Below are positions 36,961 to 50,567 of a stretch of DNA of 64,000 bases, one piece after another. This DNA is from Lycium barbarum. Lineage: Eukaryota; Streptophyta; Magnoliopsida; Solanales; Solanaceae. A model generated the notes under the pieces. That model was given only the letters and a program-made list of their open reading frames with translations, had not been told where the DNA came from and searched no databases. The stretch spans positions 63,707,800 through 63,771,799 of the forward strand of contig NC_083341.1 in the NCBI RefSeq assembly GCF_019175385.1, in the 5' to 3' direction. The position numbers and the translations under genes were made by a program. The stretch's first letter is position 1, and the number at the start of each line of letters is the position of its first letter.

Positions 36961-37506
36961 TTACATCGCTTTACTTCCGATATTTATGTACTAACTATTT
37001 TATCTAGTCTAAGTTTCGCAGGAGCTTTAGTGCAACGTGGAACTATTTCTTCGGCAGTGAACTGGGGAAATTTGTTGGGAAGGGTAATCAAACTTCCCGA
37101 CAAAGTTCAAGGGTCTACCTCGAACGCTCGTCGCTACTCCTACATATTCCGCTTACATCCATAACCGGTCATCGAGTTCACACGTATTCATAGTCCAAAA
37201 TTCTCAAGTTCGATGTATTTCCTCAATCATAATACCCAATGTCATCATAATTCAACACTAGGGCAATATTTTTAAAAGATTTGCAGTAGTCATGATTGCT
37301 CATCCGCAAGTGTCGTAGCTTCCCAGAACTACACACGGCCTGATTCTCGTGCAACTCGAGATATGTAGGCAACTCGGAGACCGGAGTTCGGACACAATCC
37401 TCTCAAATTTTCTATATCCTTAAGGTCTCCCAAATTCTTTTAGTCGGGACAAAATGGGCCACTAAGTCAATGTCTTTGCCCAAAAATTCTTTCATCATTA
37501 CCGGCG

Positions 37507-37519
37507 AAAAAGGGACAAG
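37507..37519 (+). other. Polypurine tract of Ogre1
   Basis: AAAAAGGGACAAG lies just before the 3' LTR start TGTTGACACC at 37521. Confidence 0.8.
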
Positions 37520-37692
37520 TTGTTGACACCCAATTTTGTCCCGCCTTTCCTCCGAAATGTTTATTTGCGCTTCTAATATTTTTGATAACTTAAGAATAAT
37601 TATTAATATTTTATTACAAATTAGCTTTTATTAATATCGTCGTTTTCCATTATTCAACTATAGTCATTGGTTATTATCACTATTATTACCGC

Positions 37693-37693
<1 letters not shown>

Positions 37694-37758
<65 letters not shown>

Positions 37759-37772
37759 TACTACTACTACTA
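37694..37772. repeat. (ATT)n(ACT)n microsatellite in the Ogre1 3' LTR
   Basis: About 21 ATT units and 5 ACT units, shorter than in the 5' LTR (about 31). Confidence 0.95.
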
Positions 37773-38766
37773 TTATTGTTATTATTATTATATTGTCGTC
37801 ATTCAATATTATAATCGTCATGATCGCTTTTAACAATTCTATTTATCATCTTATGCAAAATGCATCGCATTTATCTTGTTACTTATTTTTAAACTTTATA
37901 AATATTATCACACAATTATTACGATATCATGTAATTTTATTTGAGTATTAATAAATACATTTTTATATTAAGTAATATTTTAGCACGCGCTCATTTTGGA
38001 AGCCTAAAGAAATATATGAAGAAAGGTATTTTCAGTCCAAGAATTGAGCCCAAAATCTATTCCTAAATAAAATCCCAAGGGGCTTCAGCAATACAGCCCA
38101 TTTGTTTTATCCCGTATTTTTGCGCATTCGGAAAATTTGAAATAATTTTGACTGGTAAGAAATAAGGCTATGTTTTTATTTTATTTGATATATGTGTGAT
38201 GTTCATGAAATGTTGATGTGGGAATATGGAGAAAGGCCGAGGGAAAAATTGGAAACTTCAGAAATTAGTTTCGGGAATTACAAAATAGGGCCCATAACTA
38301 ATTGGGCTAGAAAAAAAAAAAAGAAACAAGAGGCCCAAATTTTGGAGGGGTGGCCGGCCAACCAACATGGCCCAAGCCCATGCCACCTAAAATCCCATGT
38401 GACAAATTATTTAAGGGGTCCTTATCATTAAGAAACTTCAAGAAAACAATTTGAGAAGGAGTAAACAAAAGAGAGGAGAAAGAAGAGAAGGCCATTCGGC
38501 CATGTCCATGAAAATTTAGCTACTTGAAATCTTGTTCCAAAAATTATTTTCTTGTGGTATTTCTACTAATTCAAGGGTCCTCTACAACGTGGTGTAGTTA
38601 TTTCGGAAGATAAGTCGCTTGTTTCGTCGATTTAGCACATTTGCCAAGTGAAGAAGCTAGGAAGAAAAGGTAAGATTTAATTCCTTCTTATATGTTATGA
38701 AGGTTTTGTTTATGTTGTAGAATGTAGAAAGGGTTAGAATTCATGGAAATATGGAAGTTTGCATGA

Positions 38767-38867
<101 letters not shown>

Positions 38868-40696
38868 CCGTGTGCATGTGTTGTTGTGTAGGCAAAGATG
38901 AGTTAATTTTATGTAGTATTCTAGTTGTGGTTGTTGTGAACTCTATATTGGAAATGAAAGTTTAATGGTTTTGGTTGAAGTTGGAAATGTTGGAAGGTGG
39001 CCGAATGTATACATATGTATGGTGTGACATATGAACTAAGTTCTAGGTAATAATTTAGTCGTTGTTGATATGCATTCTAAGATGCAAATGAGAATATGAT
39101 GATTCTAAAGAAGTTGTAATCTTGTTTTGGAAAGTGTTGTAAAAGCTAATGTGACTTGTATGTAGTCTTTTGCATTGATGGGAGGTAGTGTGATTTGTAT
39201 GTGAAAGTTAATGTAAATCATGAAATTAGAAGATGAAAATGTGTTGTGAATGTTTATGTCGAAGATTGAAGGTTTTGGGCGAATTATGGTTTTGGTGGAA
39301 CTTTTGTACATTTCGTAGAATAACGTGGAATGCTTCCGAATCGTATTTAAATGGTCTTAAATTAGTAAATGAATATGAGAATGTTGATATTAGTTTGAAA
39401 TTGTGGAGTTGGAATAGAAGTTGTTGCACTATGTAGAAAGGAAGACTAGTTATGTTAGAATGTGTTTTGTAGTCGTTGTTGATGTTGTTGGTATTGTTGT
39501 GGGCGTTGTTGTTGATATTTTGGCCGAGTTAATTCTCGAGGATGTTGAATTTATAGGGGAAATGGTGCCGAAATTTCTGTAGCCAAATATGGAAATTAAG
39601 ATTTAATTTCTAAAAAGCTTATAATTTACGTTTGGTAATTGTGACCAATTGTAGATTTTGGAGTAAACGGGAATTGAATTTGGGCGAGCGTAAGAAGCAA
39701 ATAAGGTATGTAAAGCCCTACCTTTCCTTCTTTTGGCATGTCCTAGGTGTACTAGGTTGTGATTTGAGCCTCGAGGAAGATTCTGTTCATGGAAATCCGA
39801 GTTCGATTTTGATGCTATTTCATTCGATGAAATTGAATTAGAATCCTTGTGTTTTGTTGGAAAGAAATGTTCAAACGTCTGTAACTTTCACACCCGTAAC
39901 CGAATCGCCCTGAAACTTTCATGAATGACTCCATAGAGTCTAATGTTTGTAATTCACGTACGGCCCCTCGACTTGACCCGAGGTGGGCCCACTAGCCCCG
40001 AGACTCCCTTCGTTTGTCCTATTTGACTTATTTCTATATGATATCAAAAAGGGACTTTTGCCTATGATTTTTGCTATCAAAGAATAATGTTCTAATTGCT
40101 CCATTATATTCTAATATACACTTTGAACTACAAATACGATTTCAGAAGTACTTTGGTGAGACAGACCTCATATCGTTCAGTTGTTGAAACTAGTCTACCT
40201 AACTGTCGTCATGTTATTATATCGAGTCTTTACAAATGTTTTATATGTAAATTGCATTTAGTTTCTCACTACTCCGCTCGTGCATGTTACTATGATATCG
40301 TTCGCCGGATCCCGGGCCGGTTTTGTAATCGTGCGTATTATGACATATTCGGCAGTATGATGTGTTACGATTCCCGAGACCTCGCCATAGGGCCGGGTAC
40401 CGTTTGCATACGGCGTTATGATGTGATATGGCACATGTTATGTTTGATGATATGATATGTATGACGATAGGATATGTTCGGGGATTGTACGGAGATTTGA
40501 AACTTTCTGGAGTATGATGTGTTGTGGCGCCAGCGTCGGAGTGGCGACCACGTTCCTGAGCCTTATGCATGATTTTTATTTGCATTACGTACATATGTTT
40601 TCAGCACATGTTTTTGATATACTGATTCGGTATTCTTTCTCTGTACTTTTCACTTCAGTTGTGGTTTGGTTTTCTGTACTCTATGCTTTACATACT

Positions 40697-40715
40697 CAGT
40701 ACATATTTCGTACTG
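40697..40715. other. Tekay LTR hairpin CAGTAC/GTACTG (solo LTR)
   Basis: CAGTAC ATATTTC GTACTG, followed within 50 bases by TTTCATGCCCGCAGGTAC. Confidence 0.65.
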
Positions 40716-42014
40716 ACCCCCTTTCTTCGGGGGCTGTGTTTCATGCCCGCAGGTACAGACGTTCGTGATCCGCCAGTGTAGGCTACACACCCTGCTACTA
40801 CAGAGTGCTCCTTTTGATTCGGAGCCCATATTTTGGTATATATCTTTCGTCATGTATATGCTTCTGAATAATTAACTATTTGGGTACGGCGGGGCCCTGT
40901 CCCGTCATATGTTTCCGTTATGATTTGTAGAGGCCTGTAGTCATATATGTGGGTCATGGGTCATGTGTGTTCGTGTTTGTTTATGATCTACGTCTTAATG
41001 CGGTCCCGTCTGTTATAGCAGCCATAATGGCCCGTATGTTTGTATATGTGCATATATCCGGTGATGTGTATTCCGCCGTCCCTTTTTGATCTGATATGAT
41101 ATTTTTGTGCGCGCGACCGCTTAAGATAATAATTGTTTTCAGTTCTGCTTATAATAATGAATGTTAAATTGGAGTTAAGATATTATATGACGATTTGGTA
41201 TGTAAGTTTGTTTGGGTGTCCAAATAGGGCACCAGTCGCGGCCCACGGGGCTGGGTCGTGACACCATTGGCTATCCGAAAATGCAGCCCAGACAGCTCCA
41301 AATAGGCCCAAATCAGTTAGCCCAATTACTTACCCAAGAAATGCCCAACGACCCGGCCCATTTTTTTTCTTATTCATCTTCCAAACCTAATCCTTGATCC
41401 CAAACATTCAGCCGCGCCTCCCTTCCTTCCTCTCCTTTCTCCATTTTTGGCTAAACCCTACCCTTCTTTAGCCACGGACAGAGTTGTCTATCCCATTTTG
41501 TACAAAATTTGTCTCTACATCTTCCTACCTATGTGCTCTGTTGTTGAAAGAGAAGGCTTTCCCGTTCTGGCTTGAGGACGCGCGATAATCTTCAAAAGCC
41601 ATAAGTGGTCGAGCCATTTTCGGGTAATATCCAAATCAAATCACGTGAAGATCTGTTCAAAAACTCCTTTAATACTCAGATTTAAACGGTTCCGTTTTGA
41701 CTCTCTTTCAAAACGCTAGATGATGGAAATCCCGCCCAAAAAACTTCGAATCCTAGCAAACCCTAACCTGGATCTATAAATACGAACATTTGGAGCCTTA
41801 AAGGGAGAGTTTTTTTTAGCCGCCTCTATTCCCCTTGAAAGTATTAATCTTCTTCAGTCCCAATACCTCTTGGTATTCACTCGCAGTACTAAGTCATTTT
41901 ATTCTCTTTTTGCCTCTGCCACCACTTCGAATCTGAGCGTATTCAAGCTCGGAGTTGTTAGTGTTCGAGCGTAGATCTAAGACCCCCACACCCTAGTTCG
42001 CTGCACCCCAAAAA

Positions 42015-42026
42015 GGTCAGTAATAC
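42015..42026 (+). promoter_or_regulatory. Splice-donor-like site kept in both Ogre1 LTRs
   Basis: AAAAAGGTCAGTAAT here matches 12206-12220 in the 5' LTR. AG/GTCAGT is close to a plant splice donor. In the 5' LTR it lies about 200 bases after the expected transcription start. Confidence 0.35.
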
Positions 42027-44910
42027 ACCTTTATTTTTACTTTGCATTTCTGTTCTGTCTCTTTAGTTATTTGTAGTCGATTATGTGTTAGGTTAGCATG
42101 TTTTATGTGTTGTTTAGTTTAGTTACTATATGGCATGATTTAGATGTTATTAGTCTTAAATTTTATTAAGTACATGATTGGTTCTATTTCTGCCTATTGC
42201 TTTCTCGGGCATTTGCTATATTCCTATTACGATCCTGTTAGCATATTGGTTTACTTGTGTAAGTGATTAATTTGATCATATTGTGCTTGCTTGAATATCT
42301 TGTTTAGTCAGAATCGGTGAAAATGCTTATGTAGTATGTTTGATGGTTTACCTGAACCCTATGTGACTTATAAGTAGTTGTTTGGTATTTGGAAGCATAG
42401 AGTCATCTTTAAGCATGTATATGTCTGGTTGCTAGTCAATATAGAGCTGTTATTTCAAATGATGTTTGGCTTTAGGAAGTTTAAATTTTGTTGTATGTTA
42501 AACCCTGATGATAAGTTGTGTACCAATTTGTATAAGGCTGCTTGGATCTAAAACTACGTTCATAGAGACCAAACGACATGTAACTTGAGTTATTAAACTG
42601 ACCAAGACCTTTGTAAACTCCTTTCCTTTGGTTTTAAGTTCCAGCATTTTGTATGTTTGTGTGTGTATAACATACAGTGTGTTTATATGTGTATCAGTCT
42701 AGTCTTATTTAGTTGAGGTTTAGGATAATATGCTAATCAAACTATATATAATCTACTTAGTTCTCAGTATGGATTTCTGTTCAGTCTTGCTTATGTTTAG
42801 TTTATCACATCTGTTTATGCTTAGTTTAGTTAATTGTTTGATCAGGTGATTCACCTGTAGGATAGCCGACTCTAATAGTGTTATGAGTAACTCTGTGTTG
42901 ATCTTAATTCCTTGATAAATGATTTAACTTGAATATGATGCTTAACTTAACTTTGAGTCCGGTTCATGTGAAAAGATGAAAGGGTATGCAAATGGGTTCC
43001 CTGAACTTGTAGTCAAGATTTTGTGTGCGGTCACCCTTGTCTATCTTATTGTTAAAATGCGCCCAAGCAATTTGATAATGAGTTTAAACTGGTATTTTCA
43101 TGTCCCTGGATTAAGCTAAGACACTGTTAGTTCCTCTCGCACGACCTTATAATTTAAATTCCGTGACAAGTTGTTTGAATCTATGAAAACTAGAATGATA
43201 TGATCTCAAACTCATTATTCTCCTCACTGCTAGGATGTCATAAATTGAGCTATAATATGTTAAACTTGTTGTGGCAGTCTCACTGGTTGGCTAGTGAAAG
43301 TGTCTTAAATGCTTAAAAGATGATTTGTATACATTTAACATTGTTATTATTCCTTAATATGAACTCACATGCTCTGTGTGAAGTATGAACATCTAGTAGG
43401 AATCCTATTAAGCTTCCTTATAACCTGGTTATAGTGTGTAATGACATGCCTTGACTCCTCTTGAAAAGCATGGCTTTAATGCCCTATTCTATTTTCAAAA
43501 GGTGTATTTCATTGTTTAGTGCACCTCACATTTGCTGATGCAAGAAATGGGACACATAAATCTGAGTCAATGCATGAAGGAAAGTATGGCCTGAATTTGT
43601 GGAACTTGTATTCTAATTGATCTTCACCCTTGTGTGTGTATTGTTTGGAATGGGATAAGATGTTAAATCTTGTGCATGATGGTGACGCTTATTTGCTTAT
43701 CTATTCTGCTTTATATAAGAGTTTCTTATACTAATCCTTCCTTTCATCTCCTTATTTTGCATGTCACGGAGTCGCAAAGAGTCTCGAATGAGACTCACAT
43801 CGTGGATGGTCAAAATCTGCATACATCTATGTCGTCCCCTCGCTGTACCTCCAAGCAGAACAGAAAAGGAAATTAAAAGAGGGACGATGAAGCTTCCGTT
43901 CCTTATTATTCATTTCTTCGCTCTCCCACATCCGAACAAAAAATAAAATAACAGAAATGAGAGCGAGGGGTTGCTTTTATGTTCCTTGATTCCGTTATGA
44001 TATGGTTGTTTTGGTATTAATTTGTTGAATTGTTACTTTGCTTTTCATGATAGAAGAATAGGATCGGTACTAGTTTTAACTTAGAAAGGGTAGTTGATAT
44101 AAGGGAAACCGATTGTATCTTTTTTAAAAGCCCTTTATAATACCTATAATGTTTTTAATGTTATGAGAATTTAGGTATATATTTGATTTCACTGGTAGTA
44201 TTTTGCATAGAAGGAGAAGATGTGATTTAATTTTAAGTATGTTGCAAACTGATTTTTCGAACCTGGGTAACTTCTTTTGAGATATTAAAAGTTGATTTTC
44301 CACATGAACACGGTTTTGAAATGCTAATCGATACATGTATCTGTTGAACTCTTCTTTCCTTTTAACAAACAATTAACAAGTTTAATACAAGGTAATTTAG
44401 GCTTTTAGAGAAAAGAAAGCTAAATTAAAAAAAGTACTTTTGGGGGCATCACTGGATCTTTTTTTACCAGAGCTTATATTTTTTTTTCTCCAATGTTGAT
44501 AGTTTTTTTTTAGTAGATTTCAGATCTTATAACTTTATTTTTTTAAAATCAATCACTTTGAGTTCGAATCTTTAACTCCTTGTAAACGACATTTTTTTTT
44601 TAAATGAGGTGAAAACATTGTTTTGTCAAAGAACTGATTTGGGTATGTCATTGGCTAAAAATTAGTTATAGTCTTTCCTTTGAATTTTGAAGCAACTGAG
44701 TATCAAGTCCATTACATCGTCACATGCAAATTTTCATATTAACTACTGGAATATCTAGTTAAACTATTTTGTCACAATCTCTTATATTAACCTAAGTTTG
44801 ATCGGTAACCATAATTAATGGATTCTAATGGATGCCTAAGACCTTCCCATTAGGATATTTAGAACCCTTACCTAGAATTTATTAGGTTAGTAAGACCTTC
44901 AAAATTAGAG

Positions 44911-45435
44911 CTGGGACGGTACTGGTGCCGGCCTGGCGGACACCAGGTACCAGAAATCCTAATTATTTCTCAAGTCTCAACCGAAATTCCGACCAACTCC
45001 CGAGGCCATCTGCTCACAAACCACATACACAGACCCACATAGAAACATGCTACGAATGCACTCGTGACCTCGAAATTCCCAGCGGAGGTCTCGTTGATCG
45101 AGTCAACCCTCAATACCTCAATTCCAACTTCCCAACCCAAGTCCCAAAATGCATCCGGGTGCATTGCGAACCGAGCCAGATATACACATAAGTTCTAAGC
45201 GATCATCCGGACCTCTCGGAATCGACGAATTTTCGATAAAGGTCCGTTTACCAAAAAGTCAACTTTGAGTCAACCCTTTTTCGCTTTAAGCCCAAATTTC
45301 ACAAAAAGTCGCCCCAATCAAATCTAAACACCTTGGGACGCGTGTCAACGGTCCCTTCGGGTCAAAAGGGAGCTACCCAAGCTCGGGAAAGGGTCAAAGG
45401 GTCGGAAATGCAATAACGACCAAACGGGTCGTTAC
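44911..45435 (-). mobile_element. Tekay-A type LTR fragment (reverse)
   Basis: Aligns with 7265-7793, ending in GGGTCGTTACA as the other copy ends in GGTCATTACA. On the minus strand it is the first half kilobase of an LTR. Its left edge is the breakpoint with the Ogre1 3' LTR. Confidence 0.85.
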
Positions 45436-45675
45436 ATCAAATTTGAACATTTATTTTGTTTTATTATTTTTATTTTCCTGGCCTATTTATTTGAGAAACA
45501 TGGGCATCTTAGAATTATGGGAGTTTCGATATTTTTAATTCTACTTTTAATCTTCCTTGTGCATATTGTGGATAAACCACCTGTGGTAACAATAACTTTA
45601 ATTTCCAATTTTATTTAAATGCATCTAAATTTAGCAACAAAAAATAAATATTTTCAAAATGTTCTCTGTACCGAG
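45436..45675. other. Unassigned AT-rich spacer
   Basis: No recognisable gene or repeat. Confidence 0.4.
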
Positions 45676-46128
45676 TGTAACAATCCGTCTGGTCATTGTG
45701 AGTATTCGAATCAATTTCCCTAATCGACTCTTTCCGTCAGTTTAAAAAGTGAATTATGACTTGCGGGAATAAGTGGCATGGGTTCCGAAGAACCAAGATG
45801 CGTATCGGATAAGAAAATAATAAACTAGAGGTTTGGAGAATCAAAAATAAAATAAGAGTTGACCAAGGTCAATATTCGGGGAAAACAGACTCGAAATCGA
45901 GGTTTAAAATTCTGATAAGTTTTGGATGATGATTTAGGATTTAGATGGATAGTTTGGATGATTCCAGAGGGGCACAGGAGTGATCCGAACACTAAAGTTG
46001 CAAACTAGTTAAATTGAATATTAAGATTTGACCACGGTCACATATTGGCCTAGACAACCCCAGATAGGTGATTTGAGTGTTCTAACAGGTTCATAGGGTG
46101 TTTTAGGAGTGATTTGCACCTTTGTTTG
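45676..46128 (+). mobile_element. Tekay-like LTR start fragment
   Basis: TGTAACAATCCGTCTGGTCATTGTGAG resembles, in two pieces, the LTR start TGTAACGACCCG..GGTCGTT of Tekay elements. It runs on for about 450 bp without an identifiable end. Confidence 0.45.
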
Positions 46129-47334
46129 TGTTACGACCCGTTTTCTAACTTGTTAAAAACGTTTCAATGACTTGGCTTTGGAAAACCTATTTTGAAAGGG
46201 TTTTTTCCTTAAAAATTAACAAAAATTTGGGAAAGAGTCCAAGTGATTTTCTAAGAAAGGTGTTAGGCACCTTAAGAAATCCGCAAAGCTGGTTACCGAC
46301 GAAGTTAAAATGAAGATAAAAAAATTAGATTTGTTTGAAAGAGCAGTTTGAAAAAATTTAGTTTGAAGTTAATCATCATCTTAACTCTTAATTATTTAAG
46401 TTAATCCAACTAGTGAATTAACTCTCAATAATTTGGTTATATTTGCAAAGTGATTTTTGTCATACTTTAAAAAATCTATATATACAAGTATAGTTTTATA
46501 GGTTAGGACTTTGAATTAAATGACTAATTCAACTTCGAAATTGCACCAATTGTGATTTGTATTCTTGTCTATTAACTTGATAAATATAATTATCTTTAAG
46601 TCGGCTAAACAAGTTTGTGCTTGCATTTTCTTTTACAACCTAAAGACATGAGTTGTCTTAAGTTCTATAAGGTGTATTTGGGCGTTAAGTCAAATCTGAA
46701 ATAAATCCAAACAACTCTTAAGGTTTTTAAAATTTGCAAAGAGTTAATTCTGAGAAAAATTATTGGATCCAGATTTATAATGTCAAAGCAGATTCTGCAA
46801 TTATATTTCAAATTCAAGAAAGCAGCATCTGAACTTATTTTATTTAAATCCAAATTATCGAAGTCATTCTGCTTTTCTTTTCGTCAAAATTGCAACTATA
46901 AAAAATGAATCTGTAATTGTAAACTTGATTTTAGAGACTAAGAAAAATTTAATTGAGACTCATTTTCATATTTCAATCCCGTTTAAAAAAGAACTTTGTT
47001 TATTCTGAAACTCAAATCTGTGTACACAAACTGGTGGTGTAAACTAATTTGGCTACATGATATTAGAAATACTCTTACTAACTAATATTTACTTAGATAA
47101 GAAATAAATTAACTAATGCAAATTTAATGGCGCTAATCATTGTCCAATCTTTGTAGATCATCATCTAGGCCGAAGAAAAACAAGTAAAGTTAGTTTATTA
47201 TTACACTCAAAAATAAAATAAATAAAGGGAAAAGAACACAAATATCCACTGAACACGAAGAAATTACATAGCCCTATCCCGTTATTTTCCTATCCCCAAA
47301 ATCAATCACCGTTTCTACCCATTATAGCTTTTAT
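46129..47334 (+). mobile_element. Possible Ogre/Tat LTR fragment
   Basis: TGTTACGACCCGTTTTCTAA could be an LTR start. AAGGTGTTAGGCACCTTAAG near 46258 is a sequence type I associate with Ogre-like LTRs. If so it could be the 5' LTR of Ogre2, later split. No coding signal; the rest is AT-rich. Confidence 0.35.
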
Positions 47335-47900
47335 AGATAATTGCCTTTTTTTTCTTCTTTTCTTTTTTAGTTCTCTATTTCTTTTCTTTCTTTTCTCCTT
47401 TTTATTTTTCTTTCTAGTTTTTTCTTTTTTTTTTTCTTTTTTTTTCTTTTTTCTCCTTTTTTGTTCATTTATTTTTTCCCATATCACAGTATTCTTTATT
47501 ATTTTTTCACCATAATTGATTCAAAGCTCTTTTGTTTTCATTTTTTCTTCTATTTTCTTTCTTTTTTATTTTAGTATTTCTTGTTTCTATTTGAATTTCA
47601 TTTAGTTCTTTTTTCTCCATAACCTAATGGCATTCACTTTTTTCGCTCCTTTTTTTTTTTTTTACTTTTTTCTCCATAATCTAATTTCATTCATTTTTTT
47701 TTACTCTTTTTCTTTATTCTTCTTTTTAATTTCTGGTGATTTTCATTTACTTTTTTCTCCTTTTTCATCCTTTTTTTTCAAATTATTTTATTTTATTTTT
47801 TCATAATCTAATTTTATACACCTTTTGGCTCCTTTATTTCTCTTTTCTATATCAATAAAAAAGGATAACTTATATAGTACTTTTTTTTTAAAACTTTTTC
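47335..47900. repeat. Pyrimidine-rich tract
   Basis: More than 500 bp in which one strand is nearly all T and C with many CTTTTTTTCTTTT runs. The open frame of lysine and arginine on the minus strand is a by-product. Confidence 0.85.
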
Positions 47901-47974
47901 TATATCTCAAAAACAAGTCATTTTAACATATAGTATGCTAAATCAGTAGTAGTTGAAGTATATTTTTGTAGTAT

Positions 47975-48471
47975 ACAATGATACACATATGATATATATC
48001 ATATAATGACAGGGTACATAGAAGAATGGTTCATTCCTTCAAGAAAAACACTCAGTCCTCTATGATACCGACATGGTATTCATATACTAATATGGTTGAT
48101 AGAGGATTGACTGTTCATTCCTTCAAGAAAAAACTCCTTCTATGATACCAACCATATACATATACTGACAACGTATCATCTGACAGATTTATTCCTTAAG
48201 AAATATACTGCTCAGTCTTCTATGATGCTCACATAGTATATATATCATATACTAATAGGGTACCATAAAGAATTGGTTCGTTACTTCAAAGAAAACGCTC
48301 ATAAGTCTTCTATGATACCAACTCCGTATATATCATCTATTGACAGGGTATTATAGAGAACATGTTCATTCCTTCAAAAAAAATCACTCAGTCCTCTATG
48401 ATACCCACATGATACATATATTGACAAGGTATCGTAAATAACTTATACATTCCTTCAAAAGAAAGCACTCT
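47975..48471 (+). repeat. Tandem repeat of about 84 bp, six units
   Basis: Each unit holds TTCATTCCTTCAAGAAAA..CACTCAGTCCTCTATGATACC, in pieces, and then ACATGGTATACATATACTGA-like sequence. The CATTCCTTCAA block recurs near 48032, 48116, 48190, 48280, 48367 and 48448, so the spacing is 74-90 bp. It stops exactly where the Tekay-C LTR starts. Confidence 0.85.
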
Positions 48472-49934
48472 TGTAACACCCCATAAATTCGAGTTAGGTG
48501 TGAATGTGTAAAAACAAGTATTAAGATGATATTTCATCCATATGAATCCACTCGGGATGAATTCGGGTGATAAACTGTCGATTTCAAGTCAAACCAAAAA
48601 GTGGAGTTCTTAAGGGATTCTAAATTCGTCAAAATCTGAGACAGTCTGCACTTATTGCCAATTTTAGGGTATTTGCATTAGAATTTGAGAAAACTCAAAG
48701 CATGAAAGTTGCAGGCCTTTGAAACACCCTTCTAACGGTAGGTCTCCCAGCTCCAGAGGAGCTACGTACAAAAAGTTATGATCGTTTTACTAAGAAAAGG
48801 TCGGTAGTCATGTCGCAAGGGTGTCGCGATCAAGACGTGGTTATGACCAAAATATTGCCTTGTACGGTACCACTGTGTGGCAGGGGTGTCATGGATGGTC
48901 TGATCCACGATGGGTTTGTAACGCAAGAGTACCGCGGCCTATTATTTTTCTAGTTCTGAATTTTATAAGTTTCCCATTTCGTTATATTCATCCCCAGTTC
49001 GTTTTGACCGACTTTTTGAGAGGAAACAACCTTAGGGTTTTCCCAAAACATATAAGGTAAGTTATGATAAATTCCAATCATTACTTCATCAATCTAATAT
49101 CAAATTAACCGTAGTTCATCTCTCTAAACCCTAGATTCTTGAAAATTAAAGTAGAGGAAGAAGAGAGACGTGTGGAATTCGACAAAAAGGGAAGACTTCT
49201 AAATTTCCTGAGTTTATTTTTATATTTGGGTTAGAATAGCACATTCTGCAAGATTAGAATCCAATAGTAATTCATGGAAGGGTTCAAGAACACGTTTATA
49301 GGCTTAGAAAAGCCCTAGTTTTCGAAACATAAAGAAAGTTTGTAGAGACGAATAAAGCTTTAATATTTCTCATCTAAATCCATTGTAGATTGATTGTTGA
49401 ACCTTGGGAATTCCTTTTTGGCTAGTTTTTAGCGGGATTTGAGGTATATCACTTTTTGAACATACTCTTTTGAAACGATTTTTGTGACTTTGGTTGTGGT
49501 TTGTCTGCGTGAGGGGCAAGCCCACATTAAACCTTGTTTGCACTATATTATATATGTGTATTCATGATTGTATTCCCCTCTAAAGGATGATTGAAAATTG
49601 AGAAATAAAGCTTTGGTATTTTAATTCGAATTACCCCACAAGGGATATTTAAACTTGATATTTGGAAAGCTTGACCATCTTATGTGAATACACTATGAAT
49701 GGATTGTGTTGAACTTGAAACTTGCTTAGTGAATTGACTTTGGGTTTCTAAATCAATAAATGAATTGAAGTACCCCTATAATGGGATGATTAACATAATC
49801 CATAATGAGTAATTTGACTATCATGATATGACTTATGATTCAGCTTCCATGCCATAATTTGAGATTCGGCTTCTATGCCAGATTGATGATTCGACTAATA
49901 TGCTATGAATTCTATCTTTTTTGTGTTTGGGCAT

Positions 49935-50225
49935 ATATGGGCAAGTTGTCCAGAGGACGATTAGCCATTATGGATCCTAACGTATCGATACAAGTGTTCT
50001 GTCAGTCTAGAGGACGATTGACCTCCGAGGCATATAGCCTGGTGTATCTATTATTGTGCTAGTCGAGAGAACAATTAGCCTCCTTTGCTTCCTAGCCTAG
50101 AGTATTTATTGCCGTGTTAGTCTACAGGACGATTGAACTCCAAGGCATATAGCCTGGTGCATCTATTGTTGTGTTAGTCCAGAGTACTATTAGCCTCCGT
50201 GGTTTCCTAGCCCAGTGTATCGATT
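49935..50225 (+). repeat. 57-bp tandem repeat inside the Tekay-C LTR
   Basis: Five units with the core AGAGGACGATTAGCCTCC and GCATATAGCCTGGTGTAT. The cores recur near 49952, 50009, 50066, 50124 and 50181, a steady 57-bp step. Confidence 0.8.
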
Positions 50226-50237
50226 GATTTATTTTCC

Positions 50238-50509
50238 TGTGAGTGGCTTGCTTTCGTATTTTGGTTGCTTGTGAGTGGTTTATTTCGTAGTTTGATTAGC
50301 CTGTGAGTGGCTTGTTTCGTATCTTGTTGCCTGTGTGTGGCTTATTGGTAATAATGAACTTGTTTGCCTGTGAGTGGCTTATTGAGAACAATGAACTTGT
50401 TTTCCTATGAGTGGCTTATTGATAATAATGAACCTGTTTGCTTGTGACTGGCTTGTTGATGATATTGGCCTCAAATTGAAAAGAATCAAATGGTATACTA
50501 AATCGAAAA

Positions 50510-50567
<58 letters not shown>

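Larger units (their letters stand above)
35287..37506 (+). other. Ogre1 3' untranslated region, repeat-rich
   Basis: About 2.2 kb without coding capacity between integrase and the polypurine tract. It holds four copies of a 60-bp module (entry 35339-35610 and one copy at 37326-37392), a 50-57 bp tandem repeat (36190-36725) and a short CCTCATTTTCAT repeat (36735-36960). Long, variable, repeat-forming 3' regions are known from Ogre elements. Confidence 0.85.

Noticed and set aside
47302..47487. Lysine/arginine-rich frame on the minus strand
   Set aside because: It is a by-product of the pyrimidine-rich tract.
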